DNA from: JAVBMB01 sp031552995
GTDB taxonomy: Bacteria > Bacillota > Clostridia > Oscillospirales > Butyricicoccaceae
NCBI GenBank assembly: GCA_031552995.1
Contig: JAVBMB010000117.1
Coordinates: 1 to 17,548, forward strand
Length of the DNA stretch: 17,548 bases
Direction: 5' to 3'
A program made the translations under genes and the position numbers. Shown one piece after another: positions 1 through 7,107 of the stretch. The stretch's first letter is position 1, and the number at the start of each line of letters is the position of its first letter. Below the pieces are notes generated by a model that worked only from the letters and a program-made list of their open reading frames with translations, did not search any database and was not told where the DNA came from.

Positions 1-993
1 GCGGCAGCGCAGCACGTTTATCTGCATAAAACGGTCAAAAGCGGGGCTGTCTATAAAGCCGCCGGCGACATAGTCGGGGCTGACATAGGCCGGCTCGGCG
101 CATATCTCCCCGCCAAGCCGCGGGGTGAACGTATCGAGGCAAAAGCTGTCACCCTCGTGCAGGGCGTGAAGCACAACGCCGCTGTAATCGCCGGCTTTTG
201 CGCGCGTCGCGTTACGGCAGTCGGCGACATACACGCCGCCGGCGCCCATGACGGTAAAACTTCCGCCGATGCATATCATGGCAGTGTCCTCCGACACGCC
301 AAAGCCGATTTTTACGCCCTCGCTGTTTACCATGCACGCTTCAATCAGGCGCAGCAGACGCGGGCGGTAGTTGAAGTGCTGGTCGACGACGCCGCCGGTA
401 AAGAAACTCAGGCCGCGTGTCAAAAACAGCGGCTCGACAGGGTCTTCCTTAGCCATTTCCTGCTCGTAGGTGTCGTAGCCGAACACAGTGGGGCGAGCGA
501 TGACGCCGCGGTTGTTGCCGCATGCAATCATAACGCGGCTCATTATCGCGGCGCCGGCGCTGCTGCCGCCGATTGCGCCGCCGGTGTTGTAGATTTCGTG
601 CAACATATCAAGCGCGCGGGTCGGTGTGCCGTCCGGCCTCAAAAAGCATTGCGATGTGTAGAACTGGTCGCCCCCGGTAAACCACACGCCGCGCACGCCG
701 TCAAGAATAGCTGGTATGCACTCATGGTCCCCGGTCATGGCGTTAAAGCCGCGTTCATCGCGGTACTCGTGCCCGTAAAGCGGGACAAGCACCACATTTT
801 CGGCATTTACGCCAAAGCGTTCAAAATCGGCGACATACGAGCGGAAGGTGTCGTCCGGGTCCTCGCCCGAGGCCGAGACGACAAGCGCAAACTTGCTGCC
901 AGGGCCGCCTGCGGCTTCGATAAGGGCTTTCATAATGCGGTCATAGTGGCGGCGTGTGCCGCCGCCGACAATAAACAGTGTCCCCTGCTTCAT
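1..993 (-). CDS. cphB: Cyanophycinase-family serine peptidase (S51), partial at left edge
   Basis: The frame is open for 331 codons from an ATG at 993 to the window edge, so the C-terminus is missing. The translation has the cyanophycinase hallmarks: WFTGGDQ at residues 104-110, the nucleophile elbow GGSSAGA at 142-148 (probable nucleophile Ser145), and VDQHFNYRPRLLRL from 203 with the probable catalytic His206. Family members cut the beta-Asp-Arg polymer cyanophycin to dipeptides by a serine mechanism. There is no signal peptide, so this copy should be cytoplasmic. The start codon overlaps the stop of the upstream ATPase gene as ATGA, and GGAGG lies 5 bases before it, so it is translationally coupled to the transporter. 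The length and the DQHF motif argue against the shorter peptidase E (alpha-aspartyl dipeptidase) of the same clan. The family call is firm. The substrate could be another beta-aspartyl peptide. Confidence 0.88.
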   Translation of the reverse strand, partial: MKQGTLFIVGGGTRRHYDRIMKALIEAAGGPGSKFALVVSASGEDPDDTFRSYVADFERFGVNAENVVLVPLYGHEYRDERGFNAMTGDHECIPAILDGVRGVWFTGGDQFYTSQCFLRPDGTPTRALDMLHEIYNTGGAIGGSSAGAAIMSRVMIACGNNRGVIARPTVFGYDTYEQEMAKEDPVEPLFLTRGLSFFTGGVVDQHFNYRPRLLRLIEACMVNSEGVKIGFGVSEDTAMICIGGSFTVMGAGGVYVADCRNATRAKAGDYSGVVLHALHEGDSFCLDTFTPRLGGEICAEPAYVSPDYVAGGFIDSPAFDRFMQINVLRCR

Positions 994-2768
994 TTTGCCT
1001 CCGATGATTTAATTCTGGCGCGGTATTCATAGGCCTCCGGCTCGCTGGCCCACACATAATGCTTGGGTGAAATCTCCACCCAGCTCGGCTGATATTTGCT
1101 GTAGTCATGCACGGCCGGGTCGTACACCTCAAAGCTTTTGCCTTTCTCGATATCGGGGTCGGGCACCGGCGCCGAGTGCAGCAGGCTGTTTGTGTACGGA
1201 TGCAGCGGGTGGGCAAACAGGTCGTCAGAGCCGGCAAGCTCAACAATCCTGCCCTTGTGCATGACGGCGATGCGGTCGGAGAAATATTTAACGACGCTGA
1301 GGTCGTGTGCGATAAACAGATATGTCAGGTTTTTCTCGGCTTTAAGCTGGTTAAGCAGGTTGATGACCTGCGCGCGAATCGACACATCCAGCGCCGAAAT
1401 CGGTTCGTCTGCGATGATAAACCGCGGCTCGACGACAAGGCTGCGCGCAATGCCGATACGCTGGCGCTGGCCGCCGGAAAACTCGTGCGGGAAACGGGTG
1501 GCATACTCATCCATAAGCCCGACGCTGCGCATTGCCTGCGCCACCTTTTGCTGCCGCTCTTTTTCGCTGCCGAACAAGCGGAAGTTATAAAGCCCCTCGG
1601 ATATTATATAGTCGACCTTGGCGCGTTCGTTCAGCGACGCCATCGGGTCCTGGAATATCATCTGCACGCTTTGCCGGTACTTCCGCATCTCGTCACGAGG
1701 CAGCTTTTCGTTTACCTTCATGCCGTTATAGTATATATCGCCGCCGTTTGTGTGGCAGGTCTTCATTATGGCCTTGCCGATGGTCGTCTTTCCGCTGCCC
1801 GATTCCCCGACGAGAGAGAATGTCTCGCCCGGATATATATCGAACGACGCCTCCTTGACGGCGCTGAACTCCTTGCGGGCAAGCTTGAAGTTTACGGTTA
1901 GGTTGCGCACCGATACGAGAGGCTCGCCGGAATGCGCCGGCGCCGGCATATCCATAGATTCGGACATGTCCATATTCTCGATGGCGGCGCGGTGCTCGGC
2001 CGCTTTTTCGTGCAGCAGCCATGTCTTTGCCCAGTGTGTATCGCTGACCTGGAAAAACGGCGGCTCAAGCTCGAAGTCGATTTTCATCGCGCCGGGGTTG
2101 CGCGGGGCGAACGCGTCGCCCTTTACCTCGTAATACAGGTTAGGCGGAGAGCCCTTTATCGAGTGCAGCGCCTTGCCGCGGCTGCCCAGCTGGGGTAGCG
2201 ACTGCAGCAGCGCCTTTGTGTACGGGTGCTGCGGGTTTTTAAATATCTCGTTCACAAGCCCGTGCTCAACAATCTGCCCGGCGTACATGACGGACACCCT
2301 GTCGGCGACGTTGGCCACGACGCCAAGGTCGTGCGTGATATAAATGACCGACATATTGAGCTCTTTTTGCAGCTCGCGTATCAAGTGAAGTATCTGCGCC
2401 TGAACCGTGACGTCAAGCGCAGTAGTCGGCTCGTCGCATATCAGTATCTTCGGGCGGCAGGCTATGGCGGCGGCAATGACGACGCGCTGCCGCATACCGC
2501 CGGAAAACTGGTGCGGATACTGCTTATAGCGCGCTTCGGCATCATGGATTCCGACCATTTCCAGCAGGCGGACGGCCTCTTTTTTGGCCTCCTCCTTGTC
2601 GGTTTTAAAATGCCATGTTATGACCTCGCGTATCTGCTCGCCCACGGTTTTAACCGGGTTGAGGGACATCATCGGGTCCTGGAACACCATGGCGATCTTT
2701 TTGCCGCGTATCTGAAGCCACTGTTTTTCGGTAGTATATTTCGATATATCGGTGCCTTCAAACATCAT
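990..2768 (-). CDS. Fused OppD-OppF double ATPase of a peptide ABC importer, 3' intact part
   Basis: This 592-residue open frame holds two ABC ATPase domains in one chain. Domain 1 has a Q-loop (Gln30), signature SGGMRQ (89-94), Walker B ending in Asp112-Glu113 and H-loop His146. Domain 2 is complete: Walker A GESGSGKT (321-328), Q-loop Gln373, signature SGGQRQ (431-436), Walker B to Asp454-Glu455 and His488. Domain 1 lacks its Walker A here, because that motif lies upstream of an in-frame TAA (2796-2798) in the same frame; see the entry at 2796-2975. Read through, the protein would be 661 residues. The ATG pair at 2763-2768 has no convincing ribosome site, so efficient restart is doubtful. 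The inter-domain linker reads FAPRNPGAMKIDF where OppD/DppD proteins usually carry Fe-S-binding cysteines; none remain. The gene sits after the two permeases and drives peptide uptake at the inner membrane face, if functional. Confidence 0.85.
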   Translation of the reverse strand: MMFEGTDISKYTTEKQWLQIRGKKIAMVFQDPMMSLNPVKTVGEQIREVITWHFKTDKEEAKKEAVRLLEMVGIHDAEARYKQYPHQFSGGMRQRVVIAAAIACRPKILICDEPTTALDVTVQAQILHLIRELQKELNMSVIYITHDLGVVANVADRVSVMYAGQIVEHGLVNEIFKNPQHPYTKALLQSLPQLGSRGKALHSIKGSPPNLYYEVKGDAFAPRNPGAMKIDFELEPPFFQVSDTHWAKTWLLHEKAAEHRAAIENMDMSESMDMPAPAHSGEPLVSVRNLTVNFKLARKEFSAVKEASFDIYPGETFSLVGESGSGKTTIGKAIMKTCHTNGGDIYYNGMKVNEKLPRDEMRKYRQSVQMIFQDPMASLNERAKVDYIISEGLYNFRLFGSEKERQQKVAQAMRSVGLMDEYATRFPHEFSGGQRQRIGIARSLVVEPRFIIADEPISALDVSIRAQVINLLNQLKAEKNLTYLFIAHDLSVVKYFSDRIAVMHKGRIVELAGSDDLFAHPLHPYTNSLLHSAPVPDPDIEKGKSFEVYDPAVHDYSKYQPSWVEISPKHYVWASEPEAYEYRARIKSSEAK

Positions 2769-2795
2769 TGTGCCGCTTTTTACCCGGCCGTTTTT

Positions 2796-2975
2796 TTACA
2801 GCAAAACCAAAAAGGCCATTGTGAATACGCTTTTGCCCGAGCCGGACTCGCCGACGATGGCGAGCGTCTCGTCTGTATACAAATTCAGCGACGCGCGCCG
2901 CACTGCCGTAAGCAGCCTGCCGCGCAGGTTGAACTCTATCTCTATATCGCGGGCTTCAAAAATCAATTCTCTCAT
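2796..2975 (-). pseudogene. 5' end of the OppD-OppF ATPase gene, cut off by an in-frame TAA
   Basis: Translation from the ATG at 2975 gives 59 residues that match the start of an OppD ATPase, including the full Walker A GESGSGKS (42-49), and then meets TAA at codon 60. The same reading frame continues beyond it as KNGRVKSGTMMFEG, which is the expected OppD sequence after Walker A. Both sides are in frame, so a single base substitution (for example GAA or CAA to TAA) explains it better than an indel, although the codon abuts a seven-base homopolymer (2791-2797). This is the real gene start: AGGAGG (2984-2989) overlaps the stop codon of the permease gene and lies 8 bases upstream of the ATG. 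Either the gene is a recent nonsense mutant, or TAA is read through, or the base is a sequencing or assembly error. Confidence 0.82.
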
Positions 2976-2987
2976 ACTCTGCGCCTC

Positions 2988-3923
2988 CTATATATGGTTT
3001 TTCGGGTCGGAGGCGTCGGCGAAGCGATTGCCTATGATATAGAACGAGACGGTTATGACGCACAGTATCCCCGTCGGGAACAGCATCTGGAACGGATAGA
3101 CGAGGAAGGCGCTGCGGCTTTGGTTGACAAGGTTGCCCAGCGTCACCATATCCGCCGGGATGCCCAGGCCGATAAAGCTAAGGAACACCTCGGAACCGAT
3201 GGAATACGGTATTGTCAGCGCGGCGTCCATGATGATAAGGCTCATGATGTGCGGTACGATATTCCGGCTGATTATCCGGCGCATCGGCGTCATCAGGCAG
3301 CGCGACGCCGTGTTGTAATCGGCCTCGCGCAGCGCCAGTATACGGTTGCGGAACCAGCGCGCCTCGGTTATCCACCCGCTTGAGACCAGCGCGATAATTA
3401 CAGTCCAAAAGCTTGGGCGGATAATATAGGCTATCAGCACGAGGTATATGGTGGAAGGGATATTGGTGATGGTGTTATAAAGCGCGAAGAACAGCGGGTC
3501 GAGCCGCTTGTTATAGCCCCATATCGAGCCGAGGATGACGCCGAGGCCAACCTCGAAAATCGCGACGACAAACGCAAGCACAAGCGACGTGCGTGTGCCG
3601 TACCATACGCGCGCCCAGATATCGCGCCCGACGCCGTCGGTGCCAAACAGAAACTCCGAGCTCGGCTTTTGGTTCCAGTCGCCCGGCGAAAGAGAGACTG
3701 CGTAAGGATTGATATTCGACACCATCGGGTAGATGAAGGTAAACAGCACAAGCGCCGCGACGACGCAAATCATCACCTTGACGATATGGCTTTTCATAAA
3801 TGTGCGCACTGTGCTGCGCCAGTACGAGTAGTTGGAGTAGCCAATGTCCTCCGACTTGCTGGCGTCCCACTTGGCGGCCTCGAACAGCTCGCCCGGCAGA
3901 TCGTCATATTTTACGTTTTGCAT
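2988..3923 (-). CDS. oppC: OppC/DppC-type peptide ABC transporter permease
   Basis: An inner-membrane permease of 311 residues. An N-terminal cytoplasmic segment leads to a first membrane helix (VMICVVAALVLFTFIYPMV). The OppC hallmark FGTDGVGRDIWARVWYGTRTSL follows, then several more helices. The EAA-type cytoplasmic loop that docks the ATPase lies around EARWFRNRILALREADYNTASR. I chose the ATG at 3923 because GAGGTGG lies 5 bases before it. An in-frame GTG at 3932 would be nine bases longer but falls inside that ribosome site. The gene starts 10 bases after the OppB stop, and its own stop is 12 bases before the ATPase start, so it is part of one operon. Confidence 0.93.
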   Translation of the reverse strand: MQNVKYDDLPGELFEAAKWDASKSEDIGYSNYSYWRSTVRTFMKSHIVKVMICVVAALVLFTFIYPMVSNINPYAVSLSPGDWNQKPSSEFLFGTDGVGRDIWARVWYGTRTSLVLAFVVAIFEVGLGVILGSIWGYNKRLDPLFFALYNTITNIPSTIYLVLIAYIIRPSFWTVIIALVSSGWITEARWFRNRILALREADYNTASRCLMTPMRRIISRNIVPHIMSLIIMDAALTIPYSIGSEVFLSFIGLGIPADMVTLGNLVNQSRSAFLVYPFQMLFPTGILCVITVSFYIIGNRFADASDPKNHI

Positions 3924-3933
3924 AACGTCCACC

Positions 3934-4875
3934 TCACTGCGGGTCGGCTTTCAGCTTGATTCTGGGGTCGACAAACGATACTAGCACGTCGCCCAGGAAT
4001 ACGCCGATAACCGAGAGTGTAGAAAAAATAAGAACCAGAATCTGAACAAGAGGATTGTCCAGCTTTCGGATTGACGTGATTAGCAGCCCGCCCATGCCGG
4101 GCACCGAATACAGGCTTTCGGTAATCAGCGCGCCCGAAATAAGCAGCAGAATTTCGGACGGGAAGTTGATTGCGATGGGCACTATCGCGTTGCGGAAGAC
4201 ATGGCGCACCATGATATAGTTCTGGCTAAGGCCCTTGACGCGCGCAAACTTGATATAGTCGCGGTTTTCCTCGTCGACGATATAGCGCCGCAGCCATATG
4301 GCCGTGCCGGCGATAGAGCCGAGCGACAGCGAGACGACCGGAAGTATCCACGATTTTGGCTGGTCAAGATAAAACATCATCGGCAGATTAAATAGCTTCG
4401 ACAGACCCACCTGCACAAAGAAAAGCGTGATTATCGACGGTATCGACCGTATGGCGATGACGTAGGCCGTGCCTAAATTGTCGACAAGCTTGCCCTTGTT
4501 GCGCGCCATCGCTATGCCCAGCGACAGCCCCAGCACATAGCAGACGACAAGGCTGATTGAGTTGAGCAGCAGCGTATACTTGATTTTGTCACCCAAGATG
4601 TCCTTTATTTGGGATTTTGGGTAGACCGTTACCGATCTACCCAAATCTCCATGGAAAAGGTTAACCACAAAGTTTTTCAGCTGTACAAGCGTCGGGTCAA
4701 GCACGCCTATGCTGCGCAAATAATTGTTGCGCTCGGTCTCGTTCATCTCCTTGTACTCCTCTTTCGAGAAGTAGCCGTTTGTGGGCATGAAGCGGAGAAG
4801 GGTGAACACGACAAGCACGACGAGCACAACGGTGACTATCGTCTGACCCAGCTTGGAGAGGTAATATTTTCCCAT
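3934..4875 (-). CDS. oppB: OppB/DppB-type peptide ABC transporter permease
   Basis: A 313-residue inner-membrane permease with the classic OppB opening (KLGQTIVTVVLVVLVVFTLLRFMP). A periplasmic-side region containing LFHGDLGRSV is followed by multiple hydrophobic segments. The EAA loop lies around RRYIVDEENRDYIKFARVKGLSQ, and the family ending FVDPRIKL is present. It forms the translocation path with OppC. The start is the ATG at 4873-4875, 15 bases after the stop of the binding-protein gene. The ribosome site there is weak (no AGGAGG), which suggests translational coupling to the gene before it. Confidence 0.93.
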   Translation of the reverse strand: MGKYYLSKLGQTIVTVVLVVLVVFTLLRFMPTNGYFSKEEYKEMNETERNNYLRSIGVLDPTLVQLKNFVVNLFHGDLGRSVTVYPKSQIKDILGDKIKYTLLLNSISLVVCYVLGLSLGIAMARNKGKLVDNLGTAYVIAIRSIPSIITLFFVQVGLSKLFNLPMMFYLDQPKSWILPVVSLSLGSIAGTAIWLRRYIVDEENRDYIKFARVKGLSQNYIMVRHVFRNAIVPIAINFPSEILLLISGALITESLYSVPGMGGLLITSIRKLDNPLVQILVLIFSTLSVIGVFLGDVLVSFVDPRIKLKADPQ

Positions 4876-4890
4876 GGCTGTATCCCGGGG

Positions 4891-6792
4891 CTACTTTTGC
4901 AGCTCTGCTATTTCTTTTTCGTGCGCGGCCTTCAGCTCGTTGCGCTGCTCGAGCGTCACAGGGGTATCCTGCACAAGCGCGCCTTTGTACCTGTAGCTGA
5001 CCATACCGAACGCGCCCTCCGGCGTGCTGTACGGCACGAGGTTGGACATCTTATAGCTTCCTCCGCCGCTGACATACGGGATATAGTATGCGTGCTCCAT
5101 CATCCATGCCTCGGCCTGAGAGTATTTTGTAAAGCGCTCTTTGACGTTGTATGTCGCCGCAGCGTCGGCTATCATGGCGTCATATTCCGGTATATCATAC
5201 AGGCAGTCGTTCAGGTCATAGTCCGTCGTGATGCGGTCGAGGTTGGCCGACGGGTCGGCAAAGCGGAAGCTGAACACGTCGTCGACGAGATCCCACGCGC
5301 CGGTGTTCCACACCTCATCGGTGAAGCTGTTGTTCGAGTATCCGAGGATGACATTGACATTCTCCTTGCCGAGGTACTCCTCAAGCATCTCCTTGACAAG
5401 CAGGGACTTTTTCATCTCGCTCTCGCTGCTGCCAGACGTATACAGTATGTCAATCGGCAGCTTGCCGTCGATATTCCACTCGCTGATAGGCAGGCGGTCG
5501 ACTTTCCCGGCAGCGACGCCCTTAAGCGTCTGGCCGTCGGACTCTGTGAGCTCGGAAACGGCCTTGCCGATATATTCCTTTGCCTTGTCGGCGTCGAACT
5601 GTACGTTATCCTTATAGGGCTTCAGCGCCGGATAATCGGTGTAGTCGACGAGGTCTTCGTCAAACATTGCGCCCTCGGGCAGCAAAGTGTTGCGCACAAA
5701 CGCGTCGGGGTTGGTCTCCTCCCATATGGCGGACAGCGTCGTGCGGTTGATGGCGTAGTATATCGCCTTGCGGAAGTTCTCGTTGTTGACGGCGGCGATA
5801 AACTCGGGGTTGGCGGCGCCGAAGTTGAAGTAGAACCAATAGGTCGACAGTGATTTTTCCGTCAGATAGACATACTTGCCGAAGTCGCCGCCGCGCACGG
5901 CCGCAACATCCTCGGATGACAGGCTGACGTTATGTATTTCTCCGCGCTGGAACATCTCGACGGACGAGACGCTGTCGGATATCTTCTCGAACTGAAGGGT
6001 CTTGAGGGTGATTTTGTCCTTATCCCAGTAGTTTTCGTTCTTTGTCAGCACAATCATCTTATCCCGCTCCCACGACGACATGTAATAGCCGCCGCAGTAC
6101 AGCAGGTTTTCAAGGCTCGTTCCGAAGTCCTCGCCCTTGGCCTCGACAAACTCGGGAACAAGCGGCACAAATGTCTCGAGCGTCAGGAACGACAGGAAAT
6201 ATGGGGTCGGGCCGGTCAGTGTGTACTCAAGTGTGTACTTGTCCACAGCCTTGCAGCCGACAGTCTCATCGAATGTCGCTTCGACATCCTCACGCGTCCT
6301 TGTCGTGTCTGTTCCGTCATCGACGTCCGACAGGGCGTAATAATAGTCCGCCAGTCCGGTGATGACATTGCGTATCAGGCTCAGGTAGTTGGCATCGTTC
6401 ACAGGGTCGGCGACATAGCGAAGCGCCTCCACAAAGCTCTGCGCCGTCACCTCGTACTCGGTCTTTGCGCCGGTGTGGTCGATAAAGAACTGGCCGGGAC
6501 GAATCTTGAACGTCCAGACGGACATGTCATCACCGCTCGACCAGCTCTCGGCAAGCGCCGGCTGATAGCGGCCGTATTTGTCCGTCTCAATCAGGCCGTC
6601 GATGAAGTTGGCGACCCATGTGTAATAGGTACTGCCGTCCAGCGTGTAAGGGTTAAGCGACTGGATGTTGCTTGTAAACGTAATTTTGTAAGTGTCCAGG
6701 TACTTGACATCCGTGCCTGTCTGATTATCGCATCCGGCGAAGACGCCGATAATCATAATAACGGCAAGAACAAGAGCGGTAATTTTCTTCAT
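4891..6792 (-). CDS. oppA: Peptide-binding lipoprotein of ABC importer (SBP family 5)
   Basis: A 633-residue extracytoplasmic solute-binding protein of the oligopeptide/dipeptide/nickel family (SBP_bac_5). It begins MKK followed by a hydrophobic stretch and a lipobox-like VFAGC with Cys21, so it should be a membrane-anchored lipoprotein. Phe at the -3 position is slightly unusual. Typical family features follow: SLNPYTLDG near 45, a domain-1 segment of the WTFKIRPGQFF type, and a domain-2 segment ENFRKAIYYAINR. The frame stays open another 312 codons upstream, but the true start is the ATG at 6792, which has GAGGTGA just before it and a signal sequence right after it. It is the first gene of the operon, reads from the divergent promoter region, and should set the transporter's specificity. 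A beta-aspartyl peptide ligand is inferred from the neighbouring peptidases only. Confidence 0.92.
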   Translation of the reverse strand: MKKITALVLAVIMIIGVFAGCDNQTGTDVKYLDTYKITFTSNIQSLNPYTLDGSTYYTWVANFIDGLIETDKYGRYQPALAESWSSGDDMSVWTFKIRPGQFFIDHTGAKTEYEVTAQSFVEALRYVADPVNDANYLSLIRNVITGLADYYYALSDVDDGTDTTRTREDVEATFDETVGCKAVDKYTLEYTLTGPTPYFLSFLTLETFVPLVPEFVEAKGEDFGTSLENLLYCGGYYMSSWERDKMIVLTKNENYWDKDKITLKTLQFEKISDSVSSVEMFQRGEIHNVSLSSEDVAAVRGGDFGKYVYLTEKSLSTYWFYFNFGAANPEFIAAVNNENFRKAIYYAINRTTLSAIWEETNPDAFVRNTLLPEGAMFDEDLVDYTDYPALKPYKDNVQFDADKAKEYIGKAVSELTESDGQTLKGVAAGKVDRLPISEWNIDGKLPIDILYTSGSSESEMKKSLLVKEMLEEYLGKENVNVILGYSNNSFTDEVWNTGAWDLVDDVFSFRFADPSANLDRITTDYDLNDCLYDIPEYDAMIADAAATYNVKERFTKYSQAEAWMMEHAYYIPYVSGGGSYKMSNLVPYSTPEGAFGMVSYRYKGALVQDTPVTLEQRNELKAAHEKEIAELQK

Positions 6793-6903
6793 TTTTTTCA
6801 CCTCAAATGGTATTTTGATGCTTTTTGGTGCGGTGTAATAATATAATGCTATGGTATCACAGCGTTTTTTGAATGTAAAGTAAAAACTATCAAGATATAG
6901 AAT

Positions 6904-6928
6904 ATTCATTAACATTATACTAATGAAT
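6904..6928. repeat. Inverted repeat straddling the transporter -10 box (candidate operator)
   Basis: ATTCATTA (6904-6911) and TAATGAAT (6921-6928) are perfect 8-base inverted arms around a 9-base centre that contains the minus-strand TATAAT. A protein bound here would block polymerase. A further copy of the half-site lies 20 bases on: ATGAATTGTC (6923-6932) and ATGAATTGAC (6943-6952) form a direct repeat with one mismatch, two helical turns apart. Confidence 0.4.
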
Positions 6929-6941
6929 TGTCTATTGTTTA
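6914..6941 (-). promoter_or_regulatory. Candidate sigma-70 promoter for the transporter operon
   Basis: On the minus strand, TAAACA (6941-6936) is followed after 16 bases by a perfect -10 box TATAAT (6919-6914). This would give a leader of about 115 bases before oppA. A second possibility closer to the gene is TTTACA (6879-6874), 17 bases, TACCAT (6856-6851). The choice between them cannot be settled by eye. Confidence 0.45.
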
Positions 6942-6965
6942 TATGAATTGACGATATAATTATGC

Positions 6966-6994
6966 TTGATTTGTCTAAATGTATAGTATAGAAT
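6966..6994 (+). promoter_or_regulatory. Candidate sigma-70 promoter for the RpiR-iadA operon
   Basis: TTGATT (6966-6971) and TAGAAT (6989-6994) are separated by exactly 17 bases, which places the transcription start near 7001. A palindrome begins at about that point. Confidence 0.5.
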
Positions 6995-7001
6995 AGAGTA
7001 A

Positions 7002-7021
7002 AGTAAAGCGGACGCTTTACT
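7002..7021. promoter_or_regulatory. Perfect palindrome at the predicted start of the RpiR transcript (candidate operator)
   Basis: AGTAAAGCG (7002-7010) and CGCTTTACT (7013-7021) are perfect 9-base inverted arms around GA. Position, symmetry and size fit a binding site for a dimeric regulator that represses its own gene. The RpiR protein encoded just downstream is the obvious candidate. A related half-site, GTAAAG, occurs at 6875-6880 near the transporter gene. Confidence 0.5.
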
Positions 7022-7107
7022 ATTATGTCATTTCTTGATGATTTATAGGCAGAGAGCGGGACATCTGCCCGTCTGCCGTTGGAAGGAGCGTGCCGCGCTT
7101 GGAGGGT

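Larger units (their letters stand above)
6793..7107. promoter_or_regulatory. AT-rich divergent promoter region between oppA and the RpiR regulator
   Basis: A gene-free stretch of about 315 bases, much richer in A+T than its neighbours. It separates the minus-strand transporter operon from the plus-strand regulator-iadA operon. It contains candidate promoters for both strands and at least two inverted repeats, listed separately. This layout is typical of a regulator that controls both units from one region. Confidence 0.75.

Noticed and set aside
1..993. Peptidase E (alpha-aspartyl dipeptidase) as the identity of the S51 protein
   Set aside because: The protein exceeds 331 residues and carries the cyanophycinase DQHFxxRxRLLRL and TGGDQ motifs; peptidase E is about 230 residues.
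157..1032. Plus-strand open frame of 291 codons
   Set aside because: It lies antisense to the cyanophycinase gene, and its translation is low-complexity Ala/His-rich without any domain.
2796..2798. Recoded TAA (alternative genetic code)
   Set aside because: TAA is the normal stop of several neighbouring genes (the regulator, iadA, metH, the gene at 13316), so a general reassignment is excluded. Local readthrough stays possible.
2226..3383. Plus-strand open frame of 385 codons
   Set aside because: It is antisense to the ATPase and permease genes, both of which have clear motifs; a codon-bias shadow.
4609..5853. Plus-strand open frame of 414 codons
   Set aside because: It is antisense to oppB and oppA, with no recognisable domain and a translation typical of a reverse-strand shadow.
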